64,000 bases of DNA from Geminocystis sp. NIES-3708 (GTDB lineage Bacteria > Cyanobacteriota > Cyanobacteriia > Cyanobacteriales > Cyanobacteriaceae): positions 558,001 to 622,000 of the forward strand of contig NZ_AP014815.1 in assembly GCF_001548095.1 (NCBI RefSeq), in the 5' to 3' direction. Position 1 is the stretch's first letter, and each line of letters begins with the position of its first letter. The notes under the pieces were generated by a model that saw only the letters and a program-made list of their open reading frames with translations, was not told where the DNA came from and made no database searches. The position numbers were made by a program, and so were the translations under genes. This document shows, in pieces, positions 36,984 through 46,334 of the stretch.

Positions 36984-38942
36984 ATGGATGAAAATATTAA
37001 AAATAAAATTAATTACTTTATCGATTACTGGAGGGATTTTTTAAGTGATAATAGTATCGAGAAATCTCAAATACATATGATTGTATATAATCCGCAAGAG
37101 TTGTTTAAAGAATTTGCAGATGAAATAAACAGAAATCAATTTAAGAAAAAAGATAATAAAAATTTCTTTATAGATACTATTAAAAGTTTTTCGGACTTAC
37201 CAATAGAATCAATAAATTTTTTAAAATCAACATTAACTTTAATTCGAGGACAATTTAACGATCCTAACTATCAATATTTATTACACCTACTTTCTGAAAT
37301 AACAAAATTATTATATGATAGTAAATTAGCTTTAAATTGTGTTGATGAACTAGAAAATATTTTAACTAATGATAAAAAAATTGATGATAATATTTTATTT
37401 AAAAAAGATGGTAAAAATTTATTTAAAGAAGATAAAATTCTATATCAACAAAAAGATCAAATAAAATTCTTAACTCAATTAATAATTTCTCAACTAATTT
37501 ACCAAAAATATTCTCTTACAACTATAAAAAGAATAATTGAAGACATATTTAGTTCTTACAATATCAGTGATAAATATGATATAGGACGAGATTATGATAA
37601 TCCCATTATTTATACAAAATTTCCACATAATTTAGTTCCTGAAAATGGTGATATTACTTCTGAAACTTACCAGAAAAAACTGAAAAGTTATTTAGATAAT
37701 TTAACTATTAGTCAAAGATTGTTAGCAATAAAGAATTATTTTCATAAAGAAAAAAACAAGATAACTTATATATTGCAACTTGAAGGATTGAAAGCCAATA
37801 CAAATTTAAACTTAAATTTTGGGAATGTTCTTATATATAATCCAAAAGAAACCAAACTAATCAAAAAACCTATAATTGAATCTCATGATGAATTTTTTGG
37901 AAGTCCAGATTTAATATATTGTAATGGAGCAGTTACTTTAGATGTTGTTGATTGGGAATATGGAAAAAAAGAAGCCATTATACAATTAAATCATGTAGTT
38001 GATTTTTTGGTTACGAATCATTCTGATTATAAGAGACCTATTAGAGTGAAAAAAGAAATAATTTATACAATTGATGATAATGGAAATGAAATAGGTAGTT
38101 CTTATAGTGCTAATGGAGATTGGATTTCTCATGAAGAATCTATTACGTTAGAAGAATCTGAAAGTACAAAGTATTTATCTGATTTTTACCAGTCTAAATT
38201 GATGAGTTTATCTAACTCTGTTGATAAAAAAATTGTGGAGTCTTTACACTGGAAAAGAAAAGCCATTGAATCTTTGTCATATAATGAAAAAATATTATGG
38301 TTTTGGGTTACTATTGAAAACTTAATTAAACAAGATCATGAGCGGACAGAAATAATATTTAAAATATTACCTAAATTATTAGCAACTCAAGAGTTGTATT
38401 ACTATTGCTGGAAATATTTTTATAAACTACGAGCAATCAAAAATTTCGGCTATTTTGGATATTATAGAAAAATATTAAATATGCCAGAAGAATTAATACT
38501 TAAAATAGGATTGAATAAGGAAAATAAGAGCGTTTATTTAGGAAATTTAATAAATCATCTTGAAGATGTTATTAAATGTGTAAATGAGTCAGAATTGTTA
38601 TATGAACAGTTAAAATATTTACAAAATATTTTTGCTTCTGAAGAAGAATGTATTAAACTTTTAGAAAAATTTGAAAAATTAGCGAAAGAAAAATTACTTT
38701 ATGTATATAGAATTAGAAATAAAATAGTCCATAATGCGAGTAAAGAAGAAGCTATATTAAGTGAATATTATTTAGATTTTATTAGTTTTTCATCAAGAAC
38801 GTTGATTCAAAAATTTATGGATAAAAGACAAAATAAAAATTTAGAAAATGTCAGTGATATTGTAAATGATATTATCTATGATTTTGATAAATTAAAAATA
38901 GAGATTAAAGAACAAGGAACAAAAATATTATTAGAACATTAA
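36984..38942 (+). CDS. Uncharacterised 652-aa protein with C-terminal HEPN-type motif
   Basis: I do not recognise the family of the full protein. It has no signal peptide or membrane helix, is very rich in Lys, Asn, Ile and Asp, and its codons are even more AT-rich than those of its neighbours. Residues about 1-130 are helical. The middle (about 240-390) looks alpha/beta, with a possible domain around DLIYCNGAVTLDVVDWEYG. The C-terminal part (about 435-600) is helical, starting NEKILWFWVTIENLIKQ and ending with RIRNKIVHNA, where R578-N-K-I-V-H583 fits the RX4H (RNxxxH) signature of HEPN ribonucleases. HEPN proteins act in toxin-antitoxin, CRISPR and abortive-infection systems. Neighbours are a DUF559 nuclease and a decayed toxin-antitoxin pair, which fits a defence island, by inference. 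Confidence 0.7.
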   Translation: MDENIKNKINYFIDYWRDFLSDNSIEKSQIHMIVYNPQELFKEFADEINRNQFKKKDNKNFFIDTIKSFSDLPIESINFLKSTLTLIRGQFNDPNYQYLLHLLSEITKLLYDSKLALNCVDELENILTNDKKIDDNILFKKDGKNLFKEDKILYQQKDQIKFLTQLIISQLIYQKYSLTTIKRIIEDIFSSYNISDKYDIGRDYDNPIIYTKFPHNLVPENGDITSETYQKKLKSYLDNLTISQRLLAIKNYFHKEKNKITYILQLEGLKANTNLNLNFGNVLIYNPKETKLIKKPIIESHDEFFGSPDLIYCNGAVTLDVVDWEYGKKEAIIQLNHVVDFLVTNHSDYKRPIRVKKEIIYTIDDNGNEIGSSYSANGDWISHEESITLEESESTKYLSDFYQSKLMSLSNSVDKKIVESLHWKRKAIESLSYNEKILWFWVTIENLIKQDHERTEIIFKILPKLLATQELYYYCWKYFYKLRAIKNFGYFGYYRKILNMPEELILKIGLNKENKSVYLGNLINHLEDVIKCVNESELLYEQLKYLQNIFASEEECIKLLEKFEKLAKEKLLYVYRIRNKIVHNASKEEAILSEYYLDFISFSSRTLIQKFMDKRQNKNLENVSDIVNDIIYDFDKLKIEIKEQGTKILLEH

Positions 38943-39094
38943 ATCATTATTACATTAATTTATTTGATATTTATTGCTTAAATTTATTCCCAATTCAAGA
39001 AATTTTTAAGCTAATAACTGAGGAAGTTTGATCAAATTTTTTAAAAGATTAACTATAATTTAGATGATGTTTAATAATTAAACTTTCAGATAAA
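38943..39094. other. Intergenic, no feature recognised
   Basis: AT-rich spacer after the HEPN-motif gene; no terminator or intact frame seen. It leads into the toxin-antitoxin remnant. Confidence 0.4.
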
Positions 39095-39310
39095 ATGCAA
39101 ACTACTTATCGTTTAAAAGCCAGTAAATGAAATCAACAAATTATTGAGGCAATTAAAACACTTTATGGAGATCAAGAAATAGAAATTATTATCTACGAAG
39201 TTAATAAAATTGATTACTTATGAAATGACTCGAATCAGAATGTACTTATACAAGGGATAAATAATGTAAATCAGAGAAAAAACGTAATAGAAGTAGAGGA
39301 ATTAAAATAA
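39095..39310 (+). pseudogene. Decayed RelB/YefM-like antitoxin gene
   Basis: Starts MQTTYRLKAS, then a TGA at 39128-39130, then NQQIIEAIKTLYGDQEIEII in the same frame to TGA at 39221. Homology resumes in another frame with NVLIQGINNVNQRKNVIEVE and stops at 39308-39310. The N-terminal segment is typical of cyanobacterial antitoxins that partner YoeB-type toxins. Confidence 0.6.
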
Positions 39311-39417
39311 AGAGAAAAACTATATTTCATTCTTTAGCTTTTGATGATTTTAATCAATGGGCTTCTGATAATCAAAAAATTATTAATCTCTTAAAGAAAA
39401 TTAATCATTCTCCCTAG
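39307..39417 (+). pseudogene. Truncated YoeB-like toxin gene
   Basis: The frame encodes KRKTIFHSLAFDDFNQWASD and NQKIINLLKKINHSP before TAG at 39415. This is the N-terminal third of the YoeB (Txe) mRNA-interferase pattern; the catalytic C-terminal half with its Glu, Arg and His residues is missing. It overlaps the antitoxin remnant by a few bases, as expected for such a pair. Confidence 0.6.
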
Positions 39418-39574
39418 AAAAACGAGAATTGAGAAATTTATAAGTGCATAAAACAACTAATTAATTTTTGCAAAATTTTTATAGTCTGCTAAACTCTATT
39501 CAAGATTTAGCTAGAAAAAATTTTAATTTACTCAAAAATGATCTAAATCATCAATATTGTAGATAGATGAAAAA

Positions 39575-39648
39575 GAAGGAGGCGATCGCACTCCGCCACT
39601 TCGTATGGAGTTTTATGGTGACTTTGGCATCGCCATTTTTTGCAGCTG
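39575..39648 (-). terminator. Hairpin region after lepA
   Basis: GGCGAT at 39581-39586 pairs with ATCGCC at 39629-39634, with an inner ACTCC/GGAGT pairing and a T- or A-rich run on both outer sides. It could end lepA transcription on the minus strand or serve both directions. One arm contains a HIP1 octamer. Confidence 0.45.
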
Positions 39649-41457
39649 TTAAGAATCTAATTTTAACACTGCCATGAATGCTGATTGTGGTACATCAACA
39701 GTGCCAATAGATTTCATTCGTTTTTTACCTTTAGCTTGTTTTTGTAATAGTTTTTTCTTACGACTAATATCACCACCATAACATTTAGCCAAAACATCTT
39801 TTCTTAGGGCAGGAATATGTTCACTCGCAATAATTTTTGCTCCAATTGCTGCTTGAATAGGAACTTTAAATTGATGACGTGGAATCAATTCTTTTAGCTT
39901 TTCTGTCAAAGCTCGTCCAACGTTATAGGCTTTATCTCGATGGACAATCATGGCTAAAGCATCGACAGGATCTTTATTTACCATAATATCTAAGCGAATT
40001 AAAGGATTTTCACGAAAACCAATTAATTGATATTCCATACTCGCATACCCACGAGAACGAGATTTTAATTGATCGAAAAAGTCAGTTACCACTTCTGCTA
40101 AAGGTAATTCATAAATCAGATTCGTGCGGTTCATTGTAAAATATTTCATGTCCACAAATATTCCCCGTCGAGTTTGACATAAATCCATCAATGTGCCGAC
40201 ATAATTTTCGGGGGTAATCATTTCTACCTTGATGTACGGTTCTTCTATTTTTACCCGTTTTTGAGGATCTGGTAAGGCACTGGGATTATCAATTTCAATG
40301 ATTTCGCCATCAGTAGTAGTAACTCTATAAACTACAGAAGGAGCTGTAATAATCAGATCTAAATTATACTCTCGTTCAAGGCGTTCTTGGACAATTTCCA
40401 TGTGCAATAACCCTAAGAAACCACAACGAAAACCAAAACCCATGGCACTAGAAGTTTCAGGCTCAAAAGATAGGGCAGCATCATTCAATTTAAGTTTTTC
40501 CAAAGCCTCTTTTAAATCTCCATATTGATCTGCATCAATGGGAAATAATCCACAAAATACCATTGGTTTTGCTTCTGTGTATCCGGGTAATGCTTCTAAG
40601 GCGGGTTTATTCGCTAAGGTTATGGTATCTCCAACCCTTGCATCTCCTACGGCTTTAATGGCGGCGGCTAAATATCCTACTTCTCCAGCGTGTAATTCAT
40701 CTACTTGTACTTGAGTAGGGGATAAAACTCCTATTTCGTCTAAGTCATACTGTTTTCCTGATGCCATTAACAAGATGCGATCGCCTTTTTTAAGGCTGCC
40801 ATCCATCACACGAAAATAAACAACAACTCCCCGATAAGGATCATAATAACTGTCAAAAATTAAAGCTCGTAAAGGTTTTTCGATGGTATCTTCTGGGGGT
40901 GGTACTCGTTCTATGATCGCCTCTAAAATATCATCAATACCTAATCCTGCCTTGGCAGAAGCATGAATGATATTAGTACAATCTAAGCCAACAACATCTT
41001 CAATTTCTTTTATAACTCTTTCTGGTTCGGCACTGGGTAAATCAATTTTATTTAAAACAGGAATAATCTCTAAATTATTTTCTAAGGCTAAATAAACATT
41101 AGCTAAAGTTTGAGCTTCCACTCCCTGAGACGCATCGACTACCAATAAAGCCCCTTCACAGGCGGCAAGAGAACGAGATACTTCATAGGAAAAATCCACG
41201 TGTCCGGGAGTATCGATTAAATTTAAGACATAATCTTCACCATTTTTTCCCTTATAATCCATTCGAGCTGCTTGAAGTTTGATCGTAATGCCTCTTTCTC
41301 TTTCTAAATCCATGTTATCAAGAAATTGAGCTTTCATATCCCGATCGCCTACAGTGCCTGTTACCTGTAACAAACGGTCTGCTAAAGTAGATTTACCGTG
41401 ATCAATATGGGCAATAATGGAAAAGTTGCGCAGTCGTTTAACGGGAGCGTCAGTCAT
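39649..41457 (-). CDS. lepA: Elongation factor 4 (LepA)
   Basis: A 602-aa ribosome-associated GTPase that back-translocates or assists stalled ribosomes. GTPase motifs are intact: G1 [10 protein letters not shown]3 DTPGHVDF, G4 NKIDLPSA, then the EF-G-like domains and the LepA-specific C-terminus ([43 protein letters not shown]). Length is that of the family. It stands alone on the minus strand and is divergent from the small gene at 41615. Confidence 0.98.
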   Translation of the reverse strand: MTDAPVKRLRNFSIIAHIDHGKSTLADRLLQVTGTVGDRDMKAQFLDNMDLERERGITIKLQAARMDYKGKNGEDYVLNLIDTPGHVDFSYEVSRSLAACEGALLVVDASQGVEAQTLANVYLALENNLEIIPVLNKIDLPSAEPERVIKEIEDVVGLDCTNIIHASAKAGLGIDDILEAIIERVPPPEDTIEKPLRALIFDSYYDPYRGVVVYFRVMDGSLKKGDRILLMASGKQYDLDEIGVLSPTQVQVDELHAGEVGYLAAAIKAVGDARVGDTITLANKPALEALPGYTEAKPMVFCGLFPIDADQYGDLKEALEKLKLNDAALSFEPETSSAMGFGFRCGFLGLLHMEIVQERLEREYNLDLIITAPSVVYRVTTTDGEIIEIDNPSALPDPQKRVKIEEPYIKVEMITPENYVGTLMDLCQTRRGIFVDMKYFTMNRTNLIYELPLAEVVTDFFDQLKSRSRGYASMEYQLIGFRENPLIRLDIMVNKDPVDALAMIVHRDKAYNVGRALTEKLKELIPRHQFKVPIQAAIGAKIIASEHIPALRKDVLAKCYGGDISRKKKLLQKQAKGKKRMKSIGTVDVPQSAFMAVLKLDS

Positions 41458-41614
41458 AAGTTTTATTTTCTCTGAGTCAATAAATTTAGCGAATGAAAAA
41501 TTAACGTTTCTTAACTTATTTTAATATCTCCCTAGGAAAATAGCTAAAAATCTAGGACAATAAAAATAGGATGATTTTGTAAAATAAATAATTATAGGAT
41601 TAGTTAAATAATAT

Positions 41615-41845
41615 ATGAATAATAACATTTTGTCTGAGGGACGTGGCATTGATAAGGTAGAAATTTCGATTCACCTCGATTCTGAGTTGGTAGAAAAAAT
41701 TAAACATCTTACAAATGATCCTAGTCGAGTAATTGAGTCGGCACTGAAAGAATGGTTAAAAGGTGAAAAACCTCAAGATGATGATTTAACTCGTACTCTT
41801 CGCCGTAATCCTCCTGTACCTCCTAGGGGGGAATGGAATGATTAA
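41615..41845 (+). CDS. Small CcdA/ribbon-helix-helix-like protein
   Basis: A 76-aa protein. Residues about 14-50 (VEISIHLDSELVEKIKHLT then SRVIESALKEWL) fit a ribbon-helix-helix fold as in CcdA or CopG proteins: one beta strand followed by two helices. The tail is charged and ends PPVPPRGEWND. No toxin gene is adjacent, so it may be a solitary DNA-binding protein rather than an antitoxin. The following sensor kinase gene starts 117 bases later on the same strand. Confidence 0.7.
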   Translation: MNNNILSEGRGIDKVEISIHLDSELVEKIKHLTNDPSRVIESALKEWLKGEKPQDDDLTRTLRRNPPVPPRGEWND

Positions 41846-41962
41846 AAATTCACCGTGAAAAATTAAAAGTTTTTCAGTTATTATCTCGTTATGCTTTTCA
41901 ATAGAATTAGATGAATATTAATTTAATTATCGCTAATTTCCTTATTCCTGTGTTGAAAATCA

Positions 41963-43630
41963 ATGACATTAAATCAATCTCAACATAATTGTCAAAATTT
42001 ATCGAATTTAGGAGCTGAATTGGTTTTTACTCAAGATGTTTTGGGTAATTATCATTCTTTTTATTGGCGATGGCAAAATATCATCTCAGAATGCTCAACA
42101 ATATCTGAATTAAGTTCTGTAATTGATTCGGAGGAGACCAAATTATTTCCCCTAGTCAAAGATACTTATTTTGAACGTATTAAACGAGTCTTAACTCGTA
42201 AAATTCCTGAACAATGTCATTGTATTTTATGTTATGAGACTTACTCCCTCTGTTTTGAGTTGATTATTAGTCCTATTCTTCTTCCTAGTGGCGAGGCGGA
42301 ATTAGTGTTGGTTATGGGACGTGTTTTACGTGATGCCAAGAACATTTCCCCTAATTCTTCCTTATTTCCAACTAACCCAGATATTTATCAACAATTACTG
42401 ACTAATATAGCCAGAAAAATTCGCCGAACTCTTGACTTAGAAACTATTTGGCAACAAACGGTAGATTCTATTGGAGAAGGTTTACAGGTTAATCGTTGTT
42501 TATTATTAGCACCTACTGATAAAGATGGGTATTTAGAAATAAAAGCTGAATACTGTGAACCTTATTACAACTCTTTATTGGGATACCGTTTCAACTTTCA
42601 TAATTATGAAGAAATTAAAGAAGCTATCTTATTTCGACGACCTACTTCTGTTGAATTAGAAGGAAAAACCGCCTCTCAAGCATTGTCTGTTCTGTTAGTA
42701 CCTACATTTTACCAACAAGAATTTAATGGTATTATTGCCCTTCATCAATGCGATCGCCATCGTCTATGGAATCAAGCAGAACTAGAATTAGTACAAGAAT
42801 TAGCAGATCAAGTTGGTACTGCCATTGCCCATGCTACCATTTACCAAAAACTAGAACAGGCAAATAAAGAAGCAGAGGAAGCATCAAGATTAAAAAGTGA
42901 ATTTTTAGCTAGTACAAGCCATGAATTAAGAACTCCTTTAAACGGAATTTTAGGATTTTTAAGATTAGTTTTAGATGATATGGCAGACGATGCAGAAGAA
43001 GAAAGACAATTTATTGATCAAGCCTATAACTCTGCTTTACACTTACTAAACTTGATCAATGATATTTTAGATATCGCTAAAATTGAAGCAGGAAAATTAG
43101 AATTTGAATTAGAAACTATTTCTTTTAATAAAATTTGTGAAGATATTGATAAATTTGCCCATACTCAAAGAAAGAACAAAGATCTCTATTTCAATATTGA
43201 TTTACCCTCTACTTATGATCAAATATTACTTTATGCCGATTATCAAAGACTTTTACAAGTAATGCTAAATCTCGTGAGCAACTCTTTAAAATTCACCCAT
43301 GAAGGAGGAATTGATATTACCGCAGAAATTATTCCCAAAAAAGTTACTTTTCAAAACATTACACTTCCGGGGATGCTAAAAATCAATGTCGCTGATACGG
43401 GCATTGGAGTTTCCTTAGAGAAGCAAGACAAACTGTTTGAAACATTTTATCAGGTGGATGGTTCTCGCACTAAAACTTATGGTGGTACAGGGTTAGGTTT
43501 AGCTATTTCTAAACGTTTAATTGAAGCGATGGGTGGTAAAATTTCCTTTTATAGTATGGGAGAAAGTTTAGGTTCAACCGTTACATTAACAGTTCCACTT
43601 TCTCAGTTACCTGTTTTAAAAACTGATTAA
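41963..43630 (+). CDS. GAF domain sensor histidine kinase
   Basis: A 555-aa soluble sensor kinase. Residues about 1-135 form an uncharacterised sensory region with several cysteines (HCILCYETYSLCFEL). A GAF domain follows (about 145-290: LDLETIWQQTVDSIGEGLQV, NRCLLLAP), then a short coiled coil, the HisKA dimerisation domain with phosphoacceptor H320 (STSHELRTPLNG), and the ATPase domain (about 415-550) with N box LNLVSNSLKFT, G1 ADTGIGV and G2 GGTGLGLAI. No transmembrane helix is seen, so the signal is cytoplasmic. No response regulator gene is adjacent; the partner is unknown. Confidence 0.93.
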   Translation: MTLNQSQHNCQNLSNLGAELVFTQDVLGNYHSFYWRWQNIISECSTISELSSVIDSEETKLFPLVKDTYFERIKRVLTRKIPEQCHCILCYETYSLCFELIISPILLPSGEAELVLVMGRVLRDAKNISPNSSLFPTNPDIYQQLLTNIARKIRRTLDLETIWQQTVDSIGEGLQVNRCLLLAPTDKDGYLEIKAEYCEPYYNSLLGYRFNFHNYEEIKEAILFRRPTSVELEGKTASQALSVLLVPTFYQQEFNGIIALHQCDRHRLWNQAELELVQELADQVGTAIAHATIYQKLEQANKEAEEASRLKSEFLASTSHELRTPLNGILGFLRLVLDDMADDAEEERQFIDQAYNSALHLLNLINDILDIAKIEAGKLEFELETISFNKICEDIDKFAHTQRKNKDLYFNIDLPSTYDQILLYADYQRLLQVMLNLVSNSLKFTHEGGIDITAEIIPKKVTFQNITLPGMLKINVADTGIGVSLEKQDKLFETFYQVDGSRTKTYGGTGLGLAISKRLIEAMGGKISFYSMGESLGSTVTLTVPLSQLPVLKTD

Positions 43631-43704
43631 ACAATCAAGAATTTGGAATGATAAAAATTCTCCTTATATAGATCCGCTATCATATTTGAGATATTGAGAT
43701 TTTA

Positions 43705-45156
43705 TTGTTAAAAATGCTAAAAAATCCTTGGACTAAATTTACTCTTGCTATAATCTCTCTGGTTAGTCAAACTATTCTTAAATTTCCAGCCTCTGGGGCT
43801 AATACCGCTTATTGTCAATTGGATCAAAATACTATCAGCACAAAAGAAACTCTTCGTCAAAATGCCATTGCGGGAAATCCTAACGCTCAACAAGAATATA
43901 AGCAAATGTTACAGCAACATGGAGATTTATTAAGAAATTGTCGTCGTAATAATTGGTTAAAAGAACAAGCTATCTGGGTAAGACTCTATCCTTGCGATGT
44001 TAAACCCGGATCAATTGATAAAGTATTAGATAATGTAGTTAATTTAGGATACAATACTGTTTATTTAGAAGTATTTTTTGATAGTCAAGTATTATTACCG
44101 AAAAATGGTAACTATACCCCTTGGCCCAGTGTTGTCGATGTGGCAGGACAAGAAAATCGAGATTTATACGCTGAAGCCCTACAAAAAGGACGAGAAAGAG
44201 GTTTAAAAGTCTATGCCTGGTTATTTTCCATGAATTTTGGTTATTTATACGCTCAAAGACCCGATCGCCAAAATGTATTAGCTCGTAATGGTAGAGGCGA
44301 AACCAGTATTGATTTTGTCCATGATCGATCTCAGGCTTTTATTGATCCTTACAACTCCCAAGCTCGTCAAGATTATACTCAATTATTACAAGCAGTGATC
44401 CAACGTCGTCCTGATGGAGTATTATTTGATTATATTCGTTATCCTCGTGGTAGTGGTCAAGAATCTGTTGTTGGTAAGGTAAAAGATTTATGGATTTATA
44501 GTGACGCTTCCAAACAAACTCTTTTTAAAAGAGCACAAAATCAACAAGGTAGATGGTTGTTAGAAAGATATGTCAATCAGGGTTTTATTAATGCTAATGA
44601 CGTTGCTCAAATGCGTAATTTATACCCCAATGAATCAACACCTCTATGGCAAGGTAGAAGTGCTTCAGCACCAAGCAATCTCTCAGCTCTACAGTTAGAT
44701 ATTTGGTATTTCACCGTAGCCCATGCCGCTCAAGGGGTTATTGATTTTCTCGATTTTGCTTCTAATCAAGTAAAACAAAGAGGAATAATCACAGGTGCAG
44801 TATTTTTTCCTGATGGTAATCAAGTGGTAGGAGACATCGGCTTTGATTCTCGTTTACAACCATGGGATAGTTTTTCTCAGAATATGGAATGGCATTCGAT
44901 GTCTTATGCTCTGTGTGGTAATCCTAACTGTATTGTTGAGCAAGTTAAGAGAGTATTACAATCATCATCTCAAAAAACGAATGTACAACCCGTTTTAGCT
45001 GGATTTTGGGGCAGAAATGACGGTCAACGCCCATCTTTAGAATCTCAAATGGAAGGTATTAGAACATCAGCAAAACCAGTGGAATCTATTAGCCATTTTG
45101 CATATTCTTGGCTTTTACCTGAACATACCAGAGAAAGACAAAGTTGTGGTTTATAA
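43705..45156 (+). CDS. Secreted family-10-like glycosylhydrolase (GHL10/DUF4015 type)
   Basis: A 483-aa protein with an N-terminal signal-like hydrophobic segment (about 10-32). The TIM-barrel part (about 90-470) includes WVRLYPCDVKPGSIDKVL, LGYNTVYLEVFFDSQVLLP, KVYAWLFSMNFGYLYAQRP, the DPYNSQARQDY segment and RPDGVLFDYIRYPRGSG. These are the marks of the putative glycoside hydrolases annotated as family 10-like or DUF187-like, whose characterised relatives cleave peptidoglycan glycan strands. Substrate is not proven here. The gene stands alone between the sensor kinase and the pentapeptide gene. Confidence 0.85.
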   Translation: MLKMLKNPWTKFTLAIISLVSQTILKFPASGANTAYCQLDQNTISTKETLRQNAIAGNPNAQQEYKQMLQQHGDLLRNCRRNNWLKEQAIWVRLYPCDVKPGSIDKVLDNVVNLGYNTVYLEVFFDSQVLLPKNGNYTPWPSVVDVAGQENRDLYAEALQKGRERGLKVYAWLFSMNFGYLYAQRPDRQNVLARNGRGETSIDFVHDRSQAFIDPYNSQARQDYTQLLQAVIQRRPDGVLFDYIRYPRGSGQESVVGKVKDLWIYSDASKQTLFKRAQNQQGRWLLERYVNQGFINANDVAQMRNLYPNESTPLWQGRSASAPSNLSALQLDIWYFTVAHAAQGVIDFLDFASNQVKQRGIITGAVFFPDGNQVVGDIGFDSRLQPWDSFSQNMEWHSMSYALCGNPNCIVEQVKRVLQSSSQKTNVQPVLAGFWGRNDGQRPSLESQMEGIRTSAKPVESISHFAYSWLLPEHTRERQSCGL

Positions 45157-45301
45157 ATAAAAAATTTAGAAAAATCTGTTATGTGTCAACAATGCTGTCA
45201 ATTATTCATTGTCAAATTCCATACAAAACTTATTTTTTATGTTAAATTATTAAGTAATGTTAACTAAATAATCACAAAACTTAATTTAGCAAAAATCAAT
45301 T

Positions 45302-46195
45302 ATGGCGAATCTAAATCATCTTTCCTTGATAGAAGATATTGAGCTGTGGAATGAGTGGCGTTTAAGACATCCAGAAATATTGCCCGATTTAACAGGAGCA
45401 GATTTTAGTAATTATAATTTACAAGGAATTAATTTAAGTGATGTTAACTTAAATGGTGTGAATTTTAGTAATGCTAATTTAATTGAAGTTAATTTTACCA
45501 AAGCTAATTTACATAGAGCTAACTTAAGTAGTGCTAATATTCGACGTGCTAACTGTTATAAAACTTGTCTTACTGAAGCAAATCTTAATAAAGCCTACTT
45601 AGCCGAAACAGATTTAAGTATGGCAAATTTGCATAGTGCTAATCTTTGTGAAGCTAATTTAACTGAGTCTTATTTAATTAAAGCAAACCTCAAAAATGCG
45701 AATTTAATTGGTGCTGATCTTACAGGTGCAACTTTAACAGAAGCACAATTAATTGGGACTAATTTTAATCAAGCGAACTTAACTGAAGTTGATTTAAGTG
45801 GTGTTTTAGCCGTGTATGCTCAATTTTTTGAAGCCATTTTAACAGGGATTAATATTGAAGGATGGGTGATTGATGAAACAACTAAAGTTAATCATGTTTT
45901 TTGTAATTATTTTTATATCAAACCCTGTGAGAAAAAAATACTTCCTCATAGTAAAATTCCTATTAACTTTAATGAAGAATTAAATAAAATTGCTGAACAT
46001 GATTTTGTCTTTTCAGAAAGTGAAATAATAACAGAAAAAATCTCAACAAAAATTTTCAATGATGAGATTATTAATCAAGAATATGAAGCAGAACTTCAAC
46101 GATTAATATGGGAAAAAGAATCTATAGAAAATAAGATTGCTGAATTAGAATCAAAGTTATTCAAAAAAAAATTGAATTATTTAGTTAATATTTAA
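45302..46195 (+). CDS. Pentapeptide repeat protein with C-terminal coiled coil
   Basis: A 297-aa protein. After a short lead (WNEWRLRHPEILPDLTGADF) residues about 30-165 are consecutive A(N/D)LXX pentapeptides (ANLHRANLSSANIRRAN, ANLKNANLIGADLTGA), which fold as a right-handed square beta-helix. A unique region follows (about 170-250). Residues about 255-292 are a charged coiled coil (LQRLIWEKESIENKIAELES). Function is unknown; cyanobacteria encode many such proteins. Confidence 0.9.
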   Translation: MANLNHLSLIEDIELWNEWRLRHPEILPDLTGADFSNYNLQGINLSDVNLNGVNFSNANLIEVNFTKANLHRANLSSANIRRANCYKTCLTEANLNKAYLAETDLSMANLHSANLCEANLTESYLIKANLKNANLIGADLTGATLTEAQLIGTNFNQANLTEVDLSGVLAVYAQFFEAILTGINIEGWVIDETTKVNHVFCNYFYIKPCEKKILPHSKIPINFNEELNKIAEHDFVFSESEIITEKISTKIFNDEIINQEYEAELQRLIWEKESIENKIAELESKLFKKKLNYLVNI

Positions 46196-46299
46196 AATTA
46201 ATATTTTTTTGAAGGGTAGAGTATCAAATTTGAAAAGTAAAAAAATTTTTTCTCGATTTAAGGTAACTTAGAAAAAGCATTATTTTTACTAAATTTTCC

Positions 46300-46322
46300 T
46301 ATAATCTATCATTATCATAGAT
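46300..46322 (+). promoter_or_regulatory. Promoter with overlapping inverted repeat upstream of glcF
   Basis: TATAAT at 46300-46305 is a good -10 box 30 bases before the glcF ATG. ATCTAT at 46304-46309 and ATAGAT at 46317-46322 form an inverted repeat with a 7-base spacer over the likely start site, a possible operator. The -35 region is weak. Confidence 0.4.
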
Positions 46323-46334
46323 AATAATAAATTC

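Noticed and set aside
41615-41845. Antitoxin of a live toxin-antitoxin pair
   Set aside because: The fold looks CcdA-like, but no toxin gene is adjacent on either side, so it is listed as a solitary small protein.
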